Below, piece after piece: positions 1-8,224 of a DNA stretch of 13,660 nt (position 1 is its first letter; the number at the start of each line of letters is the position of its first letter). Made by a program: the position numbers and the translations under genes. A model generated the notes under the pieces. The model was not told where the DNA came from. It did not search any database and worked only from the letters and a program-made list of their open reading frames with translations. The stretch comes from Halieaceae bacterium UBA4438 (GTDB lineage Bacteria > Pseudomonadota > Gammaproteobacteria > Pseudomonadales > Halieaceae): contig DGPO01000018.1 of assembly GCA_002390485.1 (NCBI GenBank), forward strand, positions 11,750 to 25,409, written 5' to 3'.

Positions 1-606
1 AAACTTCACTTTGCACCGCAGTCAAGAGCTGGGCGTATCTTGTGGCTTCTCGAGGAGTTGGCGCTGCCCTATGAGCTTAATGCCATGGCGTTTCATCCGA
101 AAGATTTGAAGTCGGATGAACATCGCAATCGTCATCCACTCGGTCGTATACCGGTGTTGGACGACGGTGACGTGTCGATCTACGAGTCGGGCGCAATCGT
201 TGAGTATGTACTCGCTCGACATAAAGAGGGGGGTCTTAAGCCGTCCGTAGAGAGCCCGATGTTTCCTGAATACCTGCAGTGGTTTCACTACTGCGAAGGC
301 ATGGTGATGCCGCCGATGAACACGATCGTCGTGCACACTTTGTTGCTTCCGGAGGATCGACGCGACCCCGTTGTGTTGGGGCAAGCTCAGCGACTACTGA
401 ATAAAGCGCTGCAGCCGGTCAACGAAGCGCTGGAGGGGCGAGACTACCTCATTGGCGATTTTTCGGCGGCCGATATCATGCTGGGACACGCCTGTTTCAT
501 GAGCAACCGCATGGGCTGTGTGTCAGACGACATGCCGCACCTCAAGGCCTATGTGCAGCGAATTACCGAGCGTCCAGCATTCCAGACCGCGATTACTGCG
601 TCATAA
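1..606 (+). CDS. glutathione S-transferase family protein (5'-truncated by window edge)
   Basis: The frame is open from base 1, so the start lies just outside the window; the first readable residues (KLHFAPQSRAGRI) look like the very beginning of a GST thioredoxin fold, so probably only one or a few residues are missing. About 201 residues are visible, a normal GST length. The N-terminal domain carries the glutathione-site ESGAI motif (roughly residues 63-67) and the cis-proline stretch GRIPVLDD before it. The helical C-domain includes the usual YLIGDFSAADIML segment. The enzyme would act in the cytoplasm, conjugating glutathione to electrophiles or reducing them; the substrate cannot be read from sequence. 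The active-site residue is probably the Ser/Arg in QSRAG, as in beta/theta-like classes (inference). A later in-frame TTG at 40 would remove the first beta strand and is not a credible start. It is followed after 61 bp by the protease gene on the same strand. Confidence 0.9.
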   Translation, partial: KLHFAPQSRAGRILWLLEELALPYELNAMAFHPKDLKSDEHRNRHPLGRIPVLDDGDVSIYESGAIVEYVLARHKEGGLKPSVESPMFPEYLQWFHYCEGMVMPPMNTIVVHTLLLPEDRRDPVVLGQAQRLLNKALQPVNEALEGRDYLIGDFSAADIMLGHACFMSNRMGCVSDDMPHLKAYVQRITERPAFQTAITAS

Positions 607-667
607 GTGCAGCGACGCGCGTTGCCGCGAAGAATTTTACTGATTTTTAAACGAACCAAACGAACGG

Positions 668-2149
668 GTGGGAAAGGCGATTGTGTTTAGTAGAGCGATA
701 ATAGGTATTGGGTTAAGTGCAACGCTCGTCGCGTGTGGCGGCGGTGGTGGCGGAAGTTCCAGTCCGGCGAGCCCAATCGCGAGCGGCGGTTCTGGATCGG
801 GTGGTGGGTCCTCCACTGATGCCTGTGGGGTTGCGGCACAAATTGAGTTCGTGGAAACGGTCGCAACGAGTTACTACTACTGGTACGACGAGCTCGCAGA
901 CGTAACTGCGAGCGACTATTCAAGCGCCTCTGACTATTTGGCCGCGATTATGCGACCCGTTTGGTGTGACGCGGTAGATGCACCGGGTAATTGCCAGAGT
1001 ACAGGGCGCGATCCTGGCTTCTCGTACATGACCACCATTGAAGAGGATACACAGCGTTTCACGTCAGGCGCGTTCTACGGTTACGGTGTGCGGTACCGCA
1101 TTATTGACAACAATTTCTATTTTGCAGATTCCTACGAAGGGGGTCCGGCTTATAACGCGGGAGTTCGCCGCGGTCAGCGCTTACTGGCGGTCGATCGCGG
1201 ACAAGGATTTGAGACTTGGGAAGCGCTGGTGGCGCGCAGTGCCGAGCTTCCAGAGGCGGTTTTTGGCCCTCGTGGGGAGCTTCAGACGACGACGTTCCGT
1301 GTTGAGTATGACGGGGTTGTCAGTGAATTCTCAGTTACTACAGCAGAGACCTCAACACCCCCGATTGCCGGAGAGCCGCAACTGATTGCTCGTGCGGGCG
1401 GCGCTCCCGTGGGCTACCTCAATTTTAGAACGTTTATCGATGCGGCCGAACAACCCCTGCGCGACGCCGCAGAGACGTTCGCTAATGCAGGCGTCACCGA
1501 CTTGGTCATCGACCTGCGTTACAACGGTGGAGGACTGGTCCGGGTTGCCGAAACCCTGCTGAATTTGTTGGCGGGGGACACCGCGAACGGTGAGTTGAGC
1601 TACATTATAAATCTCAATGACAAACACCAAAATGAAAACAGTACGGCGGATTTCCGATCGCTCAATGAAACCTTCTCGCCGCTTCGTATTGCCTTTATTA
1701 CGACAGGTGGCTCAGCCTCTGCCAGTGAACTCATCATCAATGGACTTGACCCCCATATTGAGGTCGTCTTGGTGGGCTCAGAGACTTCGGGTAAGGCGGT
1801 GGGGCAAAGCGCATTTGATCTGGACGCTGACGCCTGCGAGACCCGCTTTCGTCTTATCGCCTTCGAAATTCAAAACGGTGAAGGTCAAGGCGGTTACTAT
1901 ACCGGGCTTGCAAGCACCGGTCGGTTTACGCTTTACGATGCAATAGACGACGCAACTCGACCGTTTGGCGACGTTCAAGAGGCCTCGCTACAAACCGCAT
2001 TGGCGTGGTTGAACGGGACCCTTGAGAAAGGCCCCAGTCAGCAGGCAAAGCGTCCGACACCGCCGCTGGGCGTGGCTGGTTTTGAGGCATCCTGGGGAGC
2101 AACAGAGCAACCCCCGCTGAATCCAGATGGGAGCGTTCGCGCGTTCTAG
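668..2149 (+). CDS. S41 (C-terminal processing / tricorn-like) peptidase, secreted lipoprotein
   Basis: The N-terminus is a lipoprotein signal peptide ending in the lipobox LVAC (Cys23, numbering from the GTG at 668), followed by a low-complexity Gly/Ser/Pro linker (about residues 24-50), so the protein should be anchored in the envelope. A PDZ-like region (about 135-225, containing GGPAYNAGVRRGQRLLAVD) precedes the S41 protease core. The core shows DLRYNGGG, then GGSASASE and SGKAVGQ. Aligning to E. coli Prc as I recall it (Ser430/Lys455), Ser351 and Lys376 have exactly the expected 25-residue spacing and Gln380 follows, so the Ser-Lys dyad appears intact. Extra cysteines (53, 100, 109, and one near 388) may form disulfides. 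The start is uncertain: GTG 668 has no clear ribosome site, while the in-frame GTG at 683 has a purine-rich GGGAAAGG at 670-677 and still leaves a short valid signal peptide. Substrate unknown. Confidence 0.9.
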   Translation: MGKAIVFSRAIIGIGLSATLVACGGGGGGSSSPASPIASGGSGSGGGSSTDACGVAAQIEFVETVATSYYYWYDELADVTASDYSSASDYLAAIMRPVWCDAVDAPGNCQSTGRDPGFSYMTTIEEDTQRFTSGAFYGYGVRYRIIDNNFYFADSYEGGPAYNAGVRRGQRLLAVDRGQGFETWEALVARSAELPEAVFGPRGELQTTTFRVEYDGVVSEFSVTTAETSTPPIAGEPQLIARAGGAPVGYLNFRTFIDAAEQPLRDAAETFANAGVTDLVIDLRYNGGGLVRVAETLLNLLAGDTANGELSYIINLNDKHQNENSTADFRSLNETFSPLRIAFITTGGSASASELIINGLDPHIEVVLVGSETSGKAVGQSAFDLDADACETRFRLIAFEIQNGEGQGGYYTGLASTGRFTLYDAIDDATRPFGDVQEASLQTALAWLNGTLEKGPSQQAKRPTPPLGVAGFEASWGATEQPPLNPDGSVRAF

Positions 2150-2251
2150 TCCGCGTCTTGAGTGATGGGTTAGGCATTTGCGGTATTCACGGCGTCTAAA
2201 AGTCGGTGTAGCCTCAACGATCGATTTTTTTTAATGTTTTGGGTGATGTGA

Positions 2252-2926
2252 ATGAGTGATGCGGGAAAGGTTTTTCAAGAGATTGTTAACGAGCGCAGGT
2301 CTATTCGGGCCTTCAAACAGGACCCCGTTAGCCGCGAAACCATAGCCAGCGTGTTTGGGCCGGCGCTTCGAGCCCCCAGTAACTGCAATACCCAACCTTG
2401 GTTCGTTCACATTGTCACGGGTGCGAAACTTGAGGCCTTAAGAGAGGCATTACCTGCCGCCTTCGCCTCAGGCGATGTGGCGCCTGACTTTCCCTATGAC
2501 GGTGTTTACGAGGGCGTTTACAAAGACCGTCAATATGGTGCGGCAAAAGCACTTTATGACGCCTTGGCCATTCCTCGTGAGGAAAAAGCAAAGCGTCAGG
2601 AATGGTTTTTAGGAAACTTTCGATTCTTTGAGGCACCCGCAGTCGCGTTTTTTATGCTCCCAGAAGGCTTCGGTCTGCGCGAAGCCTGCGATTTAGGCAT
2701 GTTTACTCAAACGGTCATGTTGGGTCTGACTGCACAGGGACTGGGCTCGTGTCCGCAAACTGCCCTGGGATTCATGGCGAAACAAATTCGCCAAGTGATC
2801 GAGGTTCCCGACGAGCACCGGCTCATGTTCGGCATGTCTTTTGGCTATCCGCTCGACACACCCATTAACGACGTCGTCACGGACCGGACAGATCTGGAAT
2901 CAGCGATTACGTTTCACAGCGAGTAA
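2252..2926 (+). CDS. nitroreductase family protein (FMN-dependent oxidoreductase)
   Basis: This 224-residue protein has the nitroreductase fold signature: the FMN-phosphate-binding RRSIRAF stretch (residues 15-21), the APSNCNTQPW motif (41-50), a central GLGSCPQTA segment, and the C-terminal GMSFGYP strand that contacts the flavin. Family members are cytoplasmic dimers that use NAD(P)H to reduce nitroaromatics, quinones, enones or flavins; the physiological substrate cannot be told. The gene begins with ATG after a 102-bp gap from the protease gene, with only a weak ribosome site. Its TAA stop lies 3 bp from the stop of the convergent riboflavin gene, so the two transcripts must run into each other or terminate inside the opposite gene. 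A second, shorter and distinct nitroreductase lies at 8225. Confidence 0.9.
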   Translation: MSDAGKVFQEIVNERRSIRAFKQDPVSRETIASVFGPALRAPSNCNTQPWFVHIVTGAKLEALREALPAAFASGDVAPDFPYDGVYEGVYKDRQYGAAKALYDALAIPREEKAKRQEWFLGNFRFFEAPAVAFFMLPEGFGLREACDLGMFTQTVMLGLTAQGLGSCPQTALGFMAKQIRQVIEVPDEHRLMFGMSFGYPLDTPINDVVTDRTDLESAITFHSE

Positions 2927-2929
2927 CCG

Positions 2930-4036
2930 CTATTGAGGCGGGCGTGGTATGAAGCCCGACACCTCCAGCTGAAATCCAGAGATGGCATTAAACTTAATGG
3001 GAGCCGACATGACGTTCATGTTGGTGACTCCCAGATGCCTCAAAATTTGCGCCCCGGTACCGATGACTCTGTAGTTTCTGGGTGGCGCCTCGACTTCCGC
3101 TTGGCCCGCAAGCTCAGCAATATTGCGCATAATGGCTTCCGGAGATTCCCAACCCCCCAGCATGACGACCAGTCCCCGACCCTGCTCGGCGATAAACGCC
3201 ATGGCCGATTCGTATGACCAGCCCTGAGAGCCCTGAGGCAATTTTGTGCCTAAAACATCACGTAGGGTGTTAATGGGTTGAATTCGCACCGGTAAATCGG
3301 GTCCCGTGAGGTCACCCTGGTGGAGCGCGTATTGAATTTGACCGTCGACTAAATCTTCAAATGTGGTCAGTGTGAATTTGCCCCACTGCGTATCAATTGG
3401 AAATTCGCCCGTACACCTGACGGATTGCTCGTGCAGTGCACGATACTCGATAAGATCTGCAATGGTTCCGATGCGTAGATTGTGCTTTTTTGCAAAGACC
3501 TCAAGCTCAGGCCTGCGCGCCATGGTGCCGTCCTCGTTCATGATCTCAACGATTACAGCCGCTGGCTCGCAGCCCGCCATTCGTGCGAGATCCACACCGG
3601 CCTCAGTATGTCCTGCTCGCTGAAGTACGCCACCTGGCTTGGCGACTAAGGGAAAAATATGCCCCGGTTGTGCGATGTCTGCCGCTTTCGCATCCGACCT
3701 TACAGCCTCCAAAATCGTATGCGCACGCTGCCTGGCGCTCACGCCAGGGCCTACCGCATGAGTCGCATCGATCGACACAGTAAAGTTCGTTTCGTGCTGT
3801 GAGCGATTGTCGCGAACCATCAGTGGAATACGCAGCTGACGCGCACGCTCCGCCGTAATCGGCATACAGATCAGTCCGCAGGCTTCACTGGCAAAGAAAT
3901 TAATAATCTCCGGAGTGACTTTTTCGGCAGCAATAACAAGGTCGCCCTCATTCTCTCTGTCTTCGTCATCCATGAGGATGACCATTTTACCTTCACGGAT
4001 GTCGTCCAAAATATCGGGGACGGTGTCGAGCGCCAT
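2930..4036 (-). CDS. ribB: 3,4-dihydroxy-2-butanone-4-phosphate synthase with degenerate GTP cyclohydrolase II domain (RibBX type)
   Basis: Residues 1-200 are a complete RibB domain, converting ribulose 5-phosphate to 3,4-dihydroxy-2-butanone 4-phosphate for riboflavin synthesis. The acidic metal/active-site loop [10 protein letters not shown] (23-32), HETNFTVS (81-88), QPGHIFPL (123-130), [10 protein letters not shown] (140-149) and [11 protein letters not shown] (167-177) are all present. Residues about 205-368 follow the length and fold pattern of GTP cyclohydrolase II, but the zinc-binding Cys-x10-Cys-x-Cys cluster is gone; the only cysteine in this half is Cys208, outside the zinc site, and the catalytic Arg-rich EGRGIGL-like motif is replaced by [10 protein letters not shown]. 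This matches the known proteobacterial RibBX variant, in which the C-domain is not a working cyclohydrolase, so a separate RibA is needed elsewhere. The ATG has a good AGGAG site 8 bp upstream, inside the 15-bp gap from the thiolase. No FMN riboswitch is seen, as expected for a downstream operon gene. Confidence 0.93.
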   Translation of the reverse strand: MALDTVPDILDDIREGKMVILMDDEDRENEGDLVIAAEKVTPEIINFFASEACGLICMPITAERARQLRIPLMVRDNRSQHETNFTVSIDATHAVGPGVSARQRAHTILEAVRSDAKAADIAQPGHIFPLVAKPGGVLQRAGHTEAGVDLARMAGCEPAAVIVEIMNEDGTMARRPELEVFAKKHNLRIGTIADLIEYRALHEQSVRCTGEFPIDTQWGKFTLTTFEDLVDGQIQYALHQGDLTGPDLPVRIQPINTLRDVLGTKLPQGSQGWSYESAMAFIAEQGRGLVVMLGGWESPEAIMRNIAELAGQAEVEAPPRNYRVIGTGAQILRHLGVTNMNVMSAPIKFNAISGFQLEVSGFIPRPPQ

Positions 4037-4051
4037 GTTATTTCTCCTGGC

Positions 4052-5230
4052 TTAGCACATCTCAATTGCAACAGCAGTTGCCTCTCCACCCCCGATACAA
4101 AGTGCAGCAATACCGCGCGCTTTGCCGTAGTGATGAAGTGCATGCATAAGGGTGACGATGATTCTGGATCCTGTTGAGCCAATAGGGTGGCCTTGGGCAC
4201 AAGCGCCGCCATGAACATTCACTTTTTCATGATCCAGTCCATGCGTTTTCGTCGCGAGCATGGTGACCATAGCAAATGCTTCATTAATCTCCCAGAGATC
4301 TACGTCATCGGTAGACCAACCGGTTTTATTCAACAGCGACGAGATGGCATCGACAGGGGCTAACGTGAACTCTTCGGGAGCACGACTCGATCGCGCATGC
4401 GCAATAATTCGGGCCATGGGCTTCAAGCCGAATTCTTGAACAGCAGACTCACTCGCCAGAACCAGTGCACTGGCACCGTCAGAAATCGAACTTGCGTTGG
4501 CTGCGGTGATGGTGCCGTCTTTTGTAAACGCTGCGCGAAGACTTGGGATTTTGTCGATGCGCCCTTTATGCGGTTGCTCATCATCGACAACGCTAATGGT
4601 TTCTCGACGCGTTTTGACATCAACGGTCGCCGTCTCGGCTTTCAGAAGACCTTGCTCAATCGCCATCTGGGCTCGGCTGAGGCTTTGAATGGCGAACGCA
4701 TCCATCGCTTCACGGGTAATCCCGTGATCATCCGCGGTCTTCTGTGCAAACGTTCCCATGGCAGCGCCTGTGTAGGCGTCTTCAAGACCGTCTATGAACA
4801 TATGATCGTAAATGCTGGTATGACCAAGGCGTTGACCGGCACGCCCTGTGGGCATGAGGTGCGGCGCATTAGACATGCTTTCGAGCCCACCGGTGACTGC
4901 AACCCTGTTGGTGCCGGCACGAATGCTGTCGATTCCGAAAATAGTGGCTTGCATGCCGCTTCCGCAGGCTTTGTTGACAGTCACTGCGCCGACGTCGTCT
5001 GGAAGTCCGGCATTGCGCGCCGCTTGCCGGGCAGGACACTGCTTTAGTCCGGCGGGAAGCACACAACCCATAAAGACCTCGTCGACCGATGCAGCGCTGA
5101 TGCTTGCGCGTTCTACGGCGGCCCGAATGGCCGTGCTGCCGAGCTCGGTCGCAGGAACCGTCGCCAAGTCACCCATGAGTCCGCCCATAGGCGTTCTGGC
5201 ACCGCTTACAATGTAAATCGCCTCTGACAT
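4052..5230 (-). CDS. acetyl-CoA C-acetyltransferase (thiolase)
   Basis: This is a full-length thiolase of 392 residues from the ATG at 5230, which has an AGGAAGG site just upstream; an in-frame TTG at 5251 would add seven unlikely residues. The catalytic residues fall exactly where they do in the classic biosynthetic thiolase: Cys89 in NKACGSG, His348 in GHPIG and Cys378 in CIGGGEA. It should catalyse the reversible condensation of two acetyl-CoA to acetoacetyl-CoA, working in polyhydroxybutyrate synthesis, ketone-body or branched-chain degradation, or fatty-acid breakdown; the local genes do not decide which. One oddity is that the usual AIALGHPIG is ACAQGHPIG here, putting a Cys-Ala-Gln next to the catalytic His. 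It is 80 bp downstream of the AraC-type regulator on the same strand and 15 bp upstream of ribBX, with which it is very probably co-transcribed. Confidence 0.93.
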   Translation of the reverse strand: MSEAIYIVSGARTPMGGLMGDLATVPATELGSTAIRAAVERASISAASVDEVFMGCVLPAGLKQCPARQAARNAGLPDDVGAVTVNKACGSGMQATIFGIDSIRAGTNRVAVTGGLESMSNAPHLMPTGRAGQRLGHTSIYDHMFIDGLEDAYTGAAMGTFAQKTADDHGITREAMDAFAIQSLSRAQMAIEQGLLKAETATVDVKTRRETISVVDDEQPHKGRIDKIPSLRAAFTKDGTITAANASSISDGASALVLASESAVQEFGLKPMARIIAHARSSRAPEEFTLAPVDAISSLLNKTGWSTDDVDLWEINEAFAMVTMLATKTHGLDHEKVNVHGGACAQGHPIGSTGSRIIVTLMHALHHYGKARGIAALCIGGGEATAVAIEMC

Positions 5231-5268
5231 GGCCTTCCTCGTTGTTCTCAAAACGTTGTGGGGGGTGG

Positions 5269-5297
5269 ATTAAGCCACAGCCAAAGTGGGGTCACAA
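5269..5297 (-). promoter_or_regulatory. candidate sigma70 promoter for thiolase-ribBX
   Basis: Reading the minus strand, TTGTGA (5297-5292) and CTTAAT (5274-5269) are 17 bp apart. Each matches four of six consensus bases, and the start would lie about 30 bp before the thiolase ATG. This is only a plausible match; transcription from the upstream regulator gene could also supply this operon. Confidence 0.3.
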
Positions 5298-5310
5298 TGC
5301 GGAGTCGCAC

Positions 5311-6315
5311 TCAAATCGTTGAAAAGACTTTGCCTCGTACAGCTTTACGATATTCCGACGGACTTAAGCGGTTTGATTTTTTAAACTGGCGTGCGAAGTG
5401 CGCAGAGTCGCTGACACCCACTTCAGCGGCGATTTCCGTGATCGATAGATTGGTGGTTCTTAGCAGCGATTCGGCCTCGGACAGTCTTAGATTCAGTAGG
5501 TACTGCCAGGGTGATGTGCCCACGGCGCGTTGAAAACGACGTGTCAGCGTCCGCTCTGACAACTGAAACTGTTGAGCGATACTGGACAGAGACAGTGGGC
5601 TGGCAAGCTTTTCCTGCATGAACAACTGCAGATCCAAGACCACTTCATCGCGGTGTTCTTGGAGTATGTGAGAGCCTAAAAGGGTTGACTTGAAGCGCCG
5701 ACGGATCTCTGGCGAAAATTGATTCTCTACGTGTCGTGCGACTTCAGCGTTGTAAAATTTTCCCATGAGGTAAACCAGTAGGTCACTGATTGAGTTAACG
5801 CTGCCCGCGCAGTAGAGGTTGTCTGACTGGACAATGAGTTGGTCACGCCGCAGGTCGACCTTGGGGTAACGCGTCGCAAATTCGTTGAACCAAAACCAGT
5901 GAGTTGTCGCAGGCCTATTGTTGAGCAAACCCGTTTCGGCGAGAAGAAAACTACCGGTCCCTACAGCCGCGACAGCGGCTCCCTGCTGAATGGTTTTCTT
6001 TATAAATGGGACCAAAGAAGGGTGTCGGGTGAGGACCCGTCGAGGGTCTCGCCAGACCGCTGCAATAACCAGTAGATCCAGCTGCCCGGCATCATCGATG
6101 CTTTGGGTGTTAATGGTTAAGCCACCGCTGGTCGTCACTGGGCCACCGTCTGGGGACAGCAGTTGCACGGCACCTCGTGATCCGAGACTGTGCCCTGTGA
6201 CTTGCGCGGCTGCCATGGCGAGTTCCATCGGCAGCGTGACGGAGCTTGCGAGTGCGAAGTCGTGAATCAGCGCCGCAATTTTCGGGATGCGAATTTTTTC
6301 CGTCTGTTTTTTCAT
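5311..6315 (-). CDS. GlxA-type AraC family transcriptional regulator (DJ-1/PfpI-like domain + AraC HTH)
   Basis: From the ATG at 6315 the protein has 334 residues, the usual size for this family; longer in-frame starts would run into the divergent ketosynthase gene and give unlike sequence. Residues about 10-190 form a DJ-1/PfpI (class I glutamine amidotransferase-like) domain ending with the characteristic LAETGLLNNRPATTHWFW (124-141). Residues about 230-328 are the AraC double helix-turn-helix: SLSSIAQQFQLSERTLTRRF (242-261) and SITEIAAEVGVSDSAHFARQ (291-310). At the nucleophile elbow, where enzymes and many relatives have Cys, this protein has Gly119 (VGTG), so the domain should sense a ligand rather than catalyse. 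It is transcribed away from the FabY-like gene across an 82-bp shared control region and points into the thiolase-ribBX pair. By position it may regulate either or itself; the ligand is unknown. No clear ribosome site precedes the ATG. Confidence 0.9.
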   Translation of the reverse strand: MKKQTEKIRIPKIAALIHDFALASSVTLPMELAMAAAQVTGHSLGSRGAVQLLSPDGGPVTTSGGLTINTQSIDDAGQLDLLVIAAVWRDPRRVLTRHPSLVPFIKKTIQQGAAVAAVGTGSFLLAETGLLNNRPATTHWFWFNEFATRYPKVDLRRDQLIVQSDNLYCAGSVNSISDLLVYLMGKFYNAEVARHVENQFSPEIRRRFKSTLLGSHILQEHRDEVVLDLQLFMQEKLASPLSLSSIAQQFQLSERTLTRRFQRAVGTSPWQYLLNLRLSEAESLLRTTNLSITEIAAEVGVSDSAHFARQFKKSNRLSPSEYRKAVRGKVFSTI

Positions 6316-6350
6316 GATATGCGTCTTAAAAACACAAATGCTAGCGCGCC

Positions 6351-6380
6351 TTGAATCTACAATCCAGAGACATCTGTAAT
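6351..6380 (+). promoter_or_regulatory. candidate sigma70 promoter for the fabY operon
   Basis: TTGAAT (6351-6356) and TGTAAT (6375-6380) are 18 bp apart, matching four and five of six consensus bases. Transcription would start around 6387, leaving a leader of about 10 bases before the ATG at 6398. A competing -10 is TACAAT at 6358-6363, but no good -35 sits above it. The regulator's own promoter should also be in this 82-bp gap; I cannot place it. Confidence 0.3.
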
Positions 6381-6397
6381 GCTGACGGTAGAAAAAC

Positions 6398-8200
6398 ATG
6401 GCGAAGTTGCCTGTGATTGTTGCTTCTGGTGGTGTGAATACGGCGGGGAGAACATCCCATCGACACGCCCATAATCGATTGGTGTTTGACGCGCTTGGGC
6501 GCTCGGAACAGCAAAAAACATTGGCTGCACTCTCGAGCATGATGGACGCTTCAGAGGGCGATGACATTCTTGCTGGGACGTTAGTGCGCAAGATTACTCG
6601 CGACTATTTTGACCCGGCGGCCGTCCCCACGAACCTTCGGTTTCTCGTCGATGACGTTCACGGGGTCGTTAATCTAAGCCCAGACGGCTTTGCGACATCA
6701 CGCTCGAGCGATAGCCTTCGTGGGCTGTCTTCAGGCGAAACTATTTTCGTGGCCTCAGAGCGGCCCTTTGAGGTGAGTGTTGCGGGTCAGTTGCCCGCAG
6801 GCTTTGACCCCGCCGCACTTTACACATCTCGGAATCATCCGCGTGGTCTGCAAATGTCTATTTTTGCCATGTCCGATGCGCTTGCCGATTTAGGGATTGA
6901 TTGGGACCAGCTCACTGCAAACCTGGCACCTGATGCGGTCAGCGTTTATGTGTCGAGTTCCATGGGGCAGCTCGACGACGCAGCAACCGGTGGGATGCTG
7001 ACGGCATCGCTTCGTGGGGAACGCGTGACGTCGAAGCATTGCCCGTTGGGTTTTGCAGAAATGCCGGGTGATTTCCTGAACGCCTACGTGTTGAAGTCGC
7101 TAGGTCATACTGGGCCAGCGCTTGGGGCCTGTGCGACGTTTTTATACAACTTACAACGGGGTGTTGAAGATATTCGCTCGGGCCGCGCTCGAGTCGCGGT
7201 CGTCGGAGCCGCTGAGGCGCCTATTCTGCCATCACTGATGGACGGCTACGTGGCAATGGGGGCTTTGGCGACTGACAAAGGACTGCGAGCGCTGCAGGGG
7301 CTCAATGATGACGCGGCAATACATCATGGGTCAGCTTGCCGTCCGTTTGGAGTGAACTGTGGTTTTGTTATTGCCGAATCAGCTCAAATTTTGGTGCTCA
7401 TGGATGACGACCTCGCACTGGAGCAGGGCGCGCCAGTTTTAGGTGCTGTCCCTTTTGTATCGGTACATGCGGACGGTCCGAAGAAGTCCATTCCTGGACC
7501 AGGTCCGGGCAACTACCTGACCATGGCCCGCGCTGCACAGGCGGCTCGCGACATTGTCGGAGAGAAATCGTTTCGGTCAGAAGGGCTGGTGATGGCTCAC
7601 GGGACGGGTACCCCTCAGAACAGAACGACAGAGTCGGCGATAATGAGTACCGTCGCTCAGGCATTAGGTATTGATGACTGGCGTGTGGCGGCGGTTAAAG
7701 GCCACACGGGGCATTCGTTGGGCGCGGCCGCGGGTGATCAGCTGTCTGCCCTGTTGGGTATCTGGGAGTCTCAGTGGATTCCGGGTATCGGAACCATTCC
7801 CAGTCTTGCACCCGATGTACATACGGACCGATTGAGCTTTTTACTGGACAACACGCCTACGGATCGCTGTACTTACTCGCTGGTGAACAGTAAGGGCTTT
7901 GGGGGGAACAATGCGACTGCGACAGTGCTGAGTCCCGATTCGTCTCACGCTGTTCTCAAAGGTTTACATGGCGCCCGCGCGATCGAGGCTTGGCGCGAAC
8001 GTCATGAGCGTACCCAGAAAGAACGCATGGATATTGAGTCGGCGCGGTTAGCAGGGGACTGGCAACCGTTGTATCGTTTCAACGACGGTGTACTCGATGA
8101 CGACGATATAAAGGCAGTGGAGGGGATGTTGACGCTGGGTGATGTCAGTATTGATACGCAGACGAGACTGATGCCGGATAAATGGCAGCTCGATACTTAA
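6398..8200 (+). CDS. fabY: beta-ketoacyl-ACP synthase, FabY-like
   Basis: This 600-residue protein is far longer than FabB/FabF (about 410) and fits the FabY class described in Pseudomonas aeruginosa, which starts fatty acid synthesis by condensing acetyl-CoA with malonyl-ACP. The Cys-His-His triad is visible: Cys245 in GACATFLYNLQ, His401 in AHGTGTP and His436 in KGHTGHSLGAAAGDQ, with Lys434 beside it. Two stretches recall FabY as I remember it: the opening MAKLPVIVASGGVNTAGR and SQLPTGF-like VAGQLPAGFDPAALYTSR about 130 residues in. The C-terminal GFGGNNA motif is also present, followed by about 90 charged, largely helical residues beyond the ketosynthase core. The ATG has only a weak ribosome site. 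It heads a four-gene run (24-bp gap to the next gene) and is divergent from an AraC-type regulator. The ketosynthase assignment is firm; the FabY role is inferred from length and remembered similarity. Confidence 0.85.
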   Translation: MAKLPVIVASGGVNTAGRTSHRHAHNRLVFDALGRSEQQKTLAALSSMMDASEGDDILAGTLVRKITRDYFDPAAVPTNLRFLVDDVHGVVNLSPDGFATSRSSDSLRGLSSGETIFVASERPFEVSVAGQLPAGFDPAALYTSRNHPRGLQMSIFAMSDALADLGIDWDQLTANLAPDAVSVYVSSSMGQLDDAATGGMLTASLRGERVTSKHCPLGFAEMPGDFLNAYVLKSLGHTGPALGACATFLYNLQRGVEDIRSGRARVAVVGAAEAPILPSLMDGYVAMGALATDKGLRALQGLNDDAAIHHGSACRPFGVNCGFVIAESAQILVLMDDDLALEQGAPVLGAVPFVSVHADGPKKSIPGPGPGNYLTMARAAQAARDIVGEKSFRSEGLVMAHGTGTPQNRTTESAIMSTVAQALGIDDWRVAAVKGHTGHSLGAAAGDQLSALLGIWESQWIPGIGTIPSLAPDVHTDRLSFLLDNTPTDRCTYSLVNSKGFGGNNATATVLSPDSSHAVLKGLHGARAIEAWRERHERTQKERMDIESARLAGDWQPLYRFNDGVLDDDDIKAVEGMLTLGDVSIDTQTRLMPDKWQLDT

Positions 8201-8224
8201 TAATTTTAGGATAGGTCACTTTAA

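Noticed and set aside
612..625. Hairpin GCGAC-GCGC-GTTGC after the GST gene as a terminator
   Set aside because: The stem is only five pairs including a G-T, and the T-run (ATTTT) begins several bases later; too weak to call.
4037..4051. FMN riboswitch ahead of ribBX
   Set aside because: Only 15 bp separate the thiolase stop from the ribBX start, so there is no room for an RFN element, and none is visible upstream of the thiolase.
4397..5047. 216-codon open frame antisense to the thiolase
   Set aside because: It lies wholly inside a thiolase with all catalytic residues intact and its translation is rich in Arg, Cys and His without any recognisable fold, as expected of a shadow frame in a G+C-rich gene.
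6316..6591. N-terminal extension of the AraC regulator to 6591
   Set aside because: It would overlap the first 190 bp of the fabY-like gene and the shared promoter region, and the extra sequence does not resemble the family; the ATG at 6315 gives a normal-length protein.
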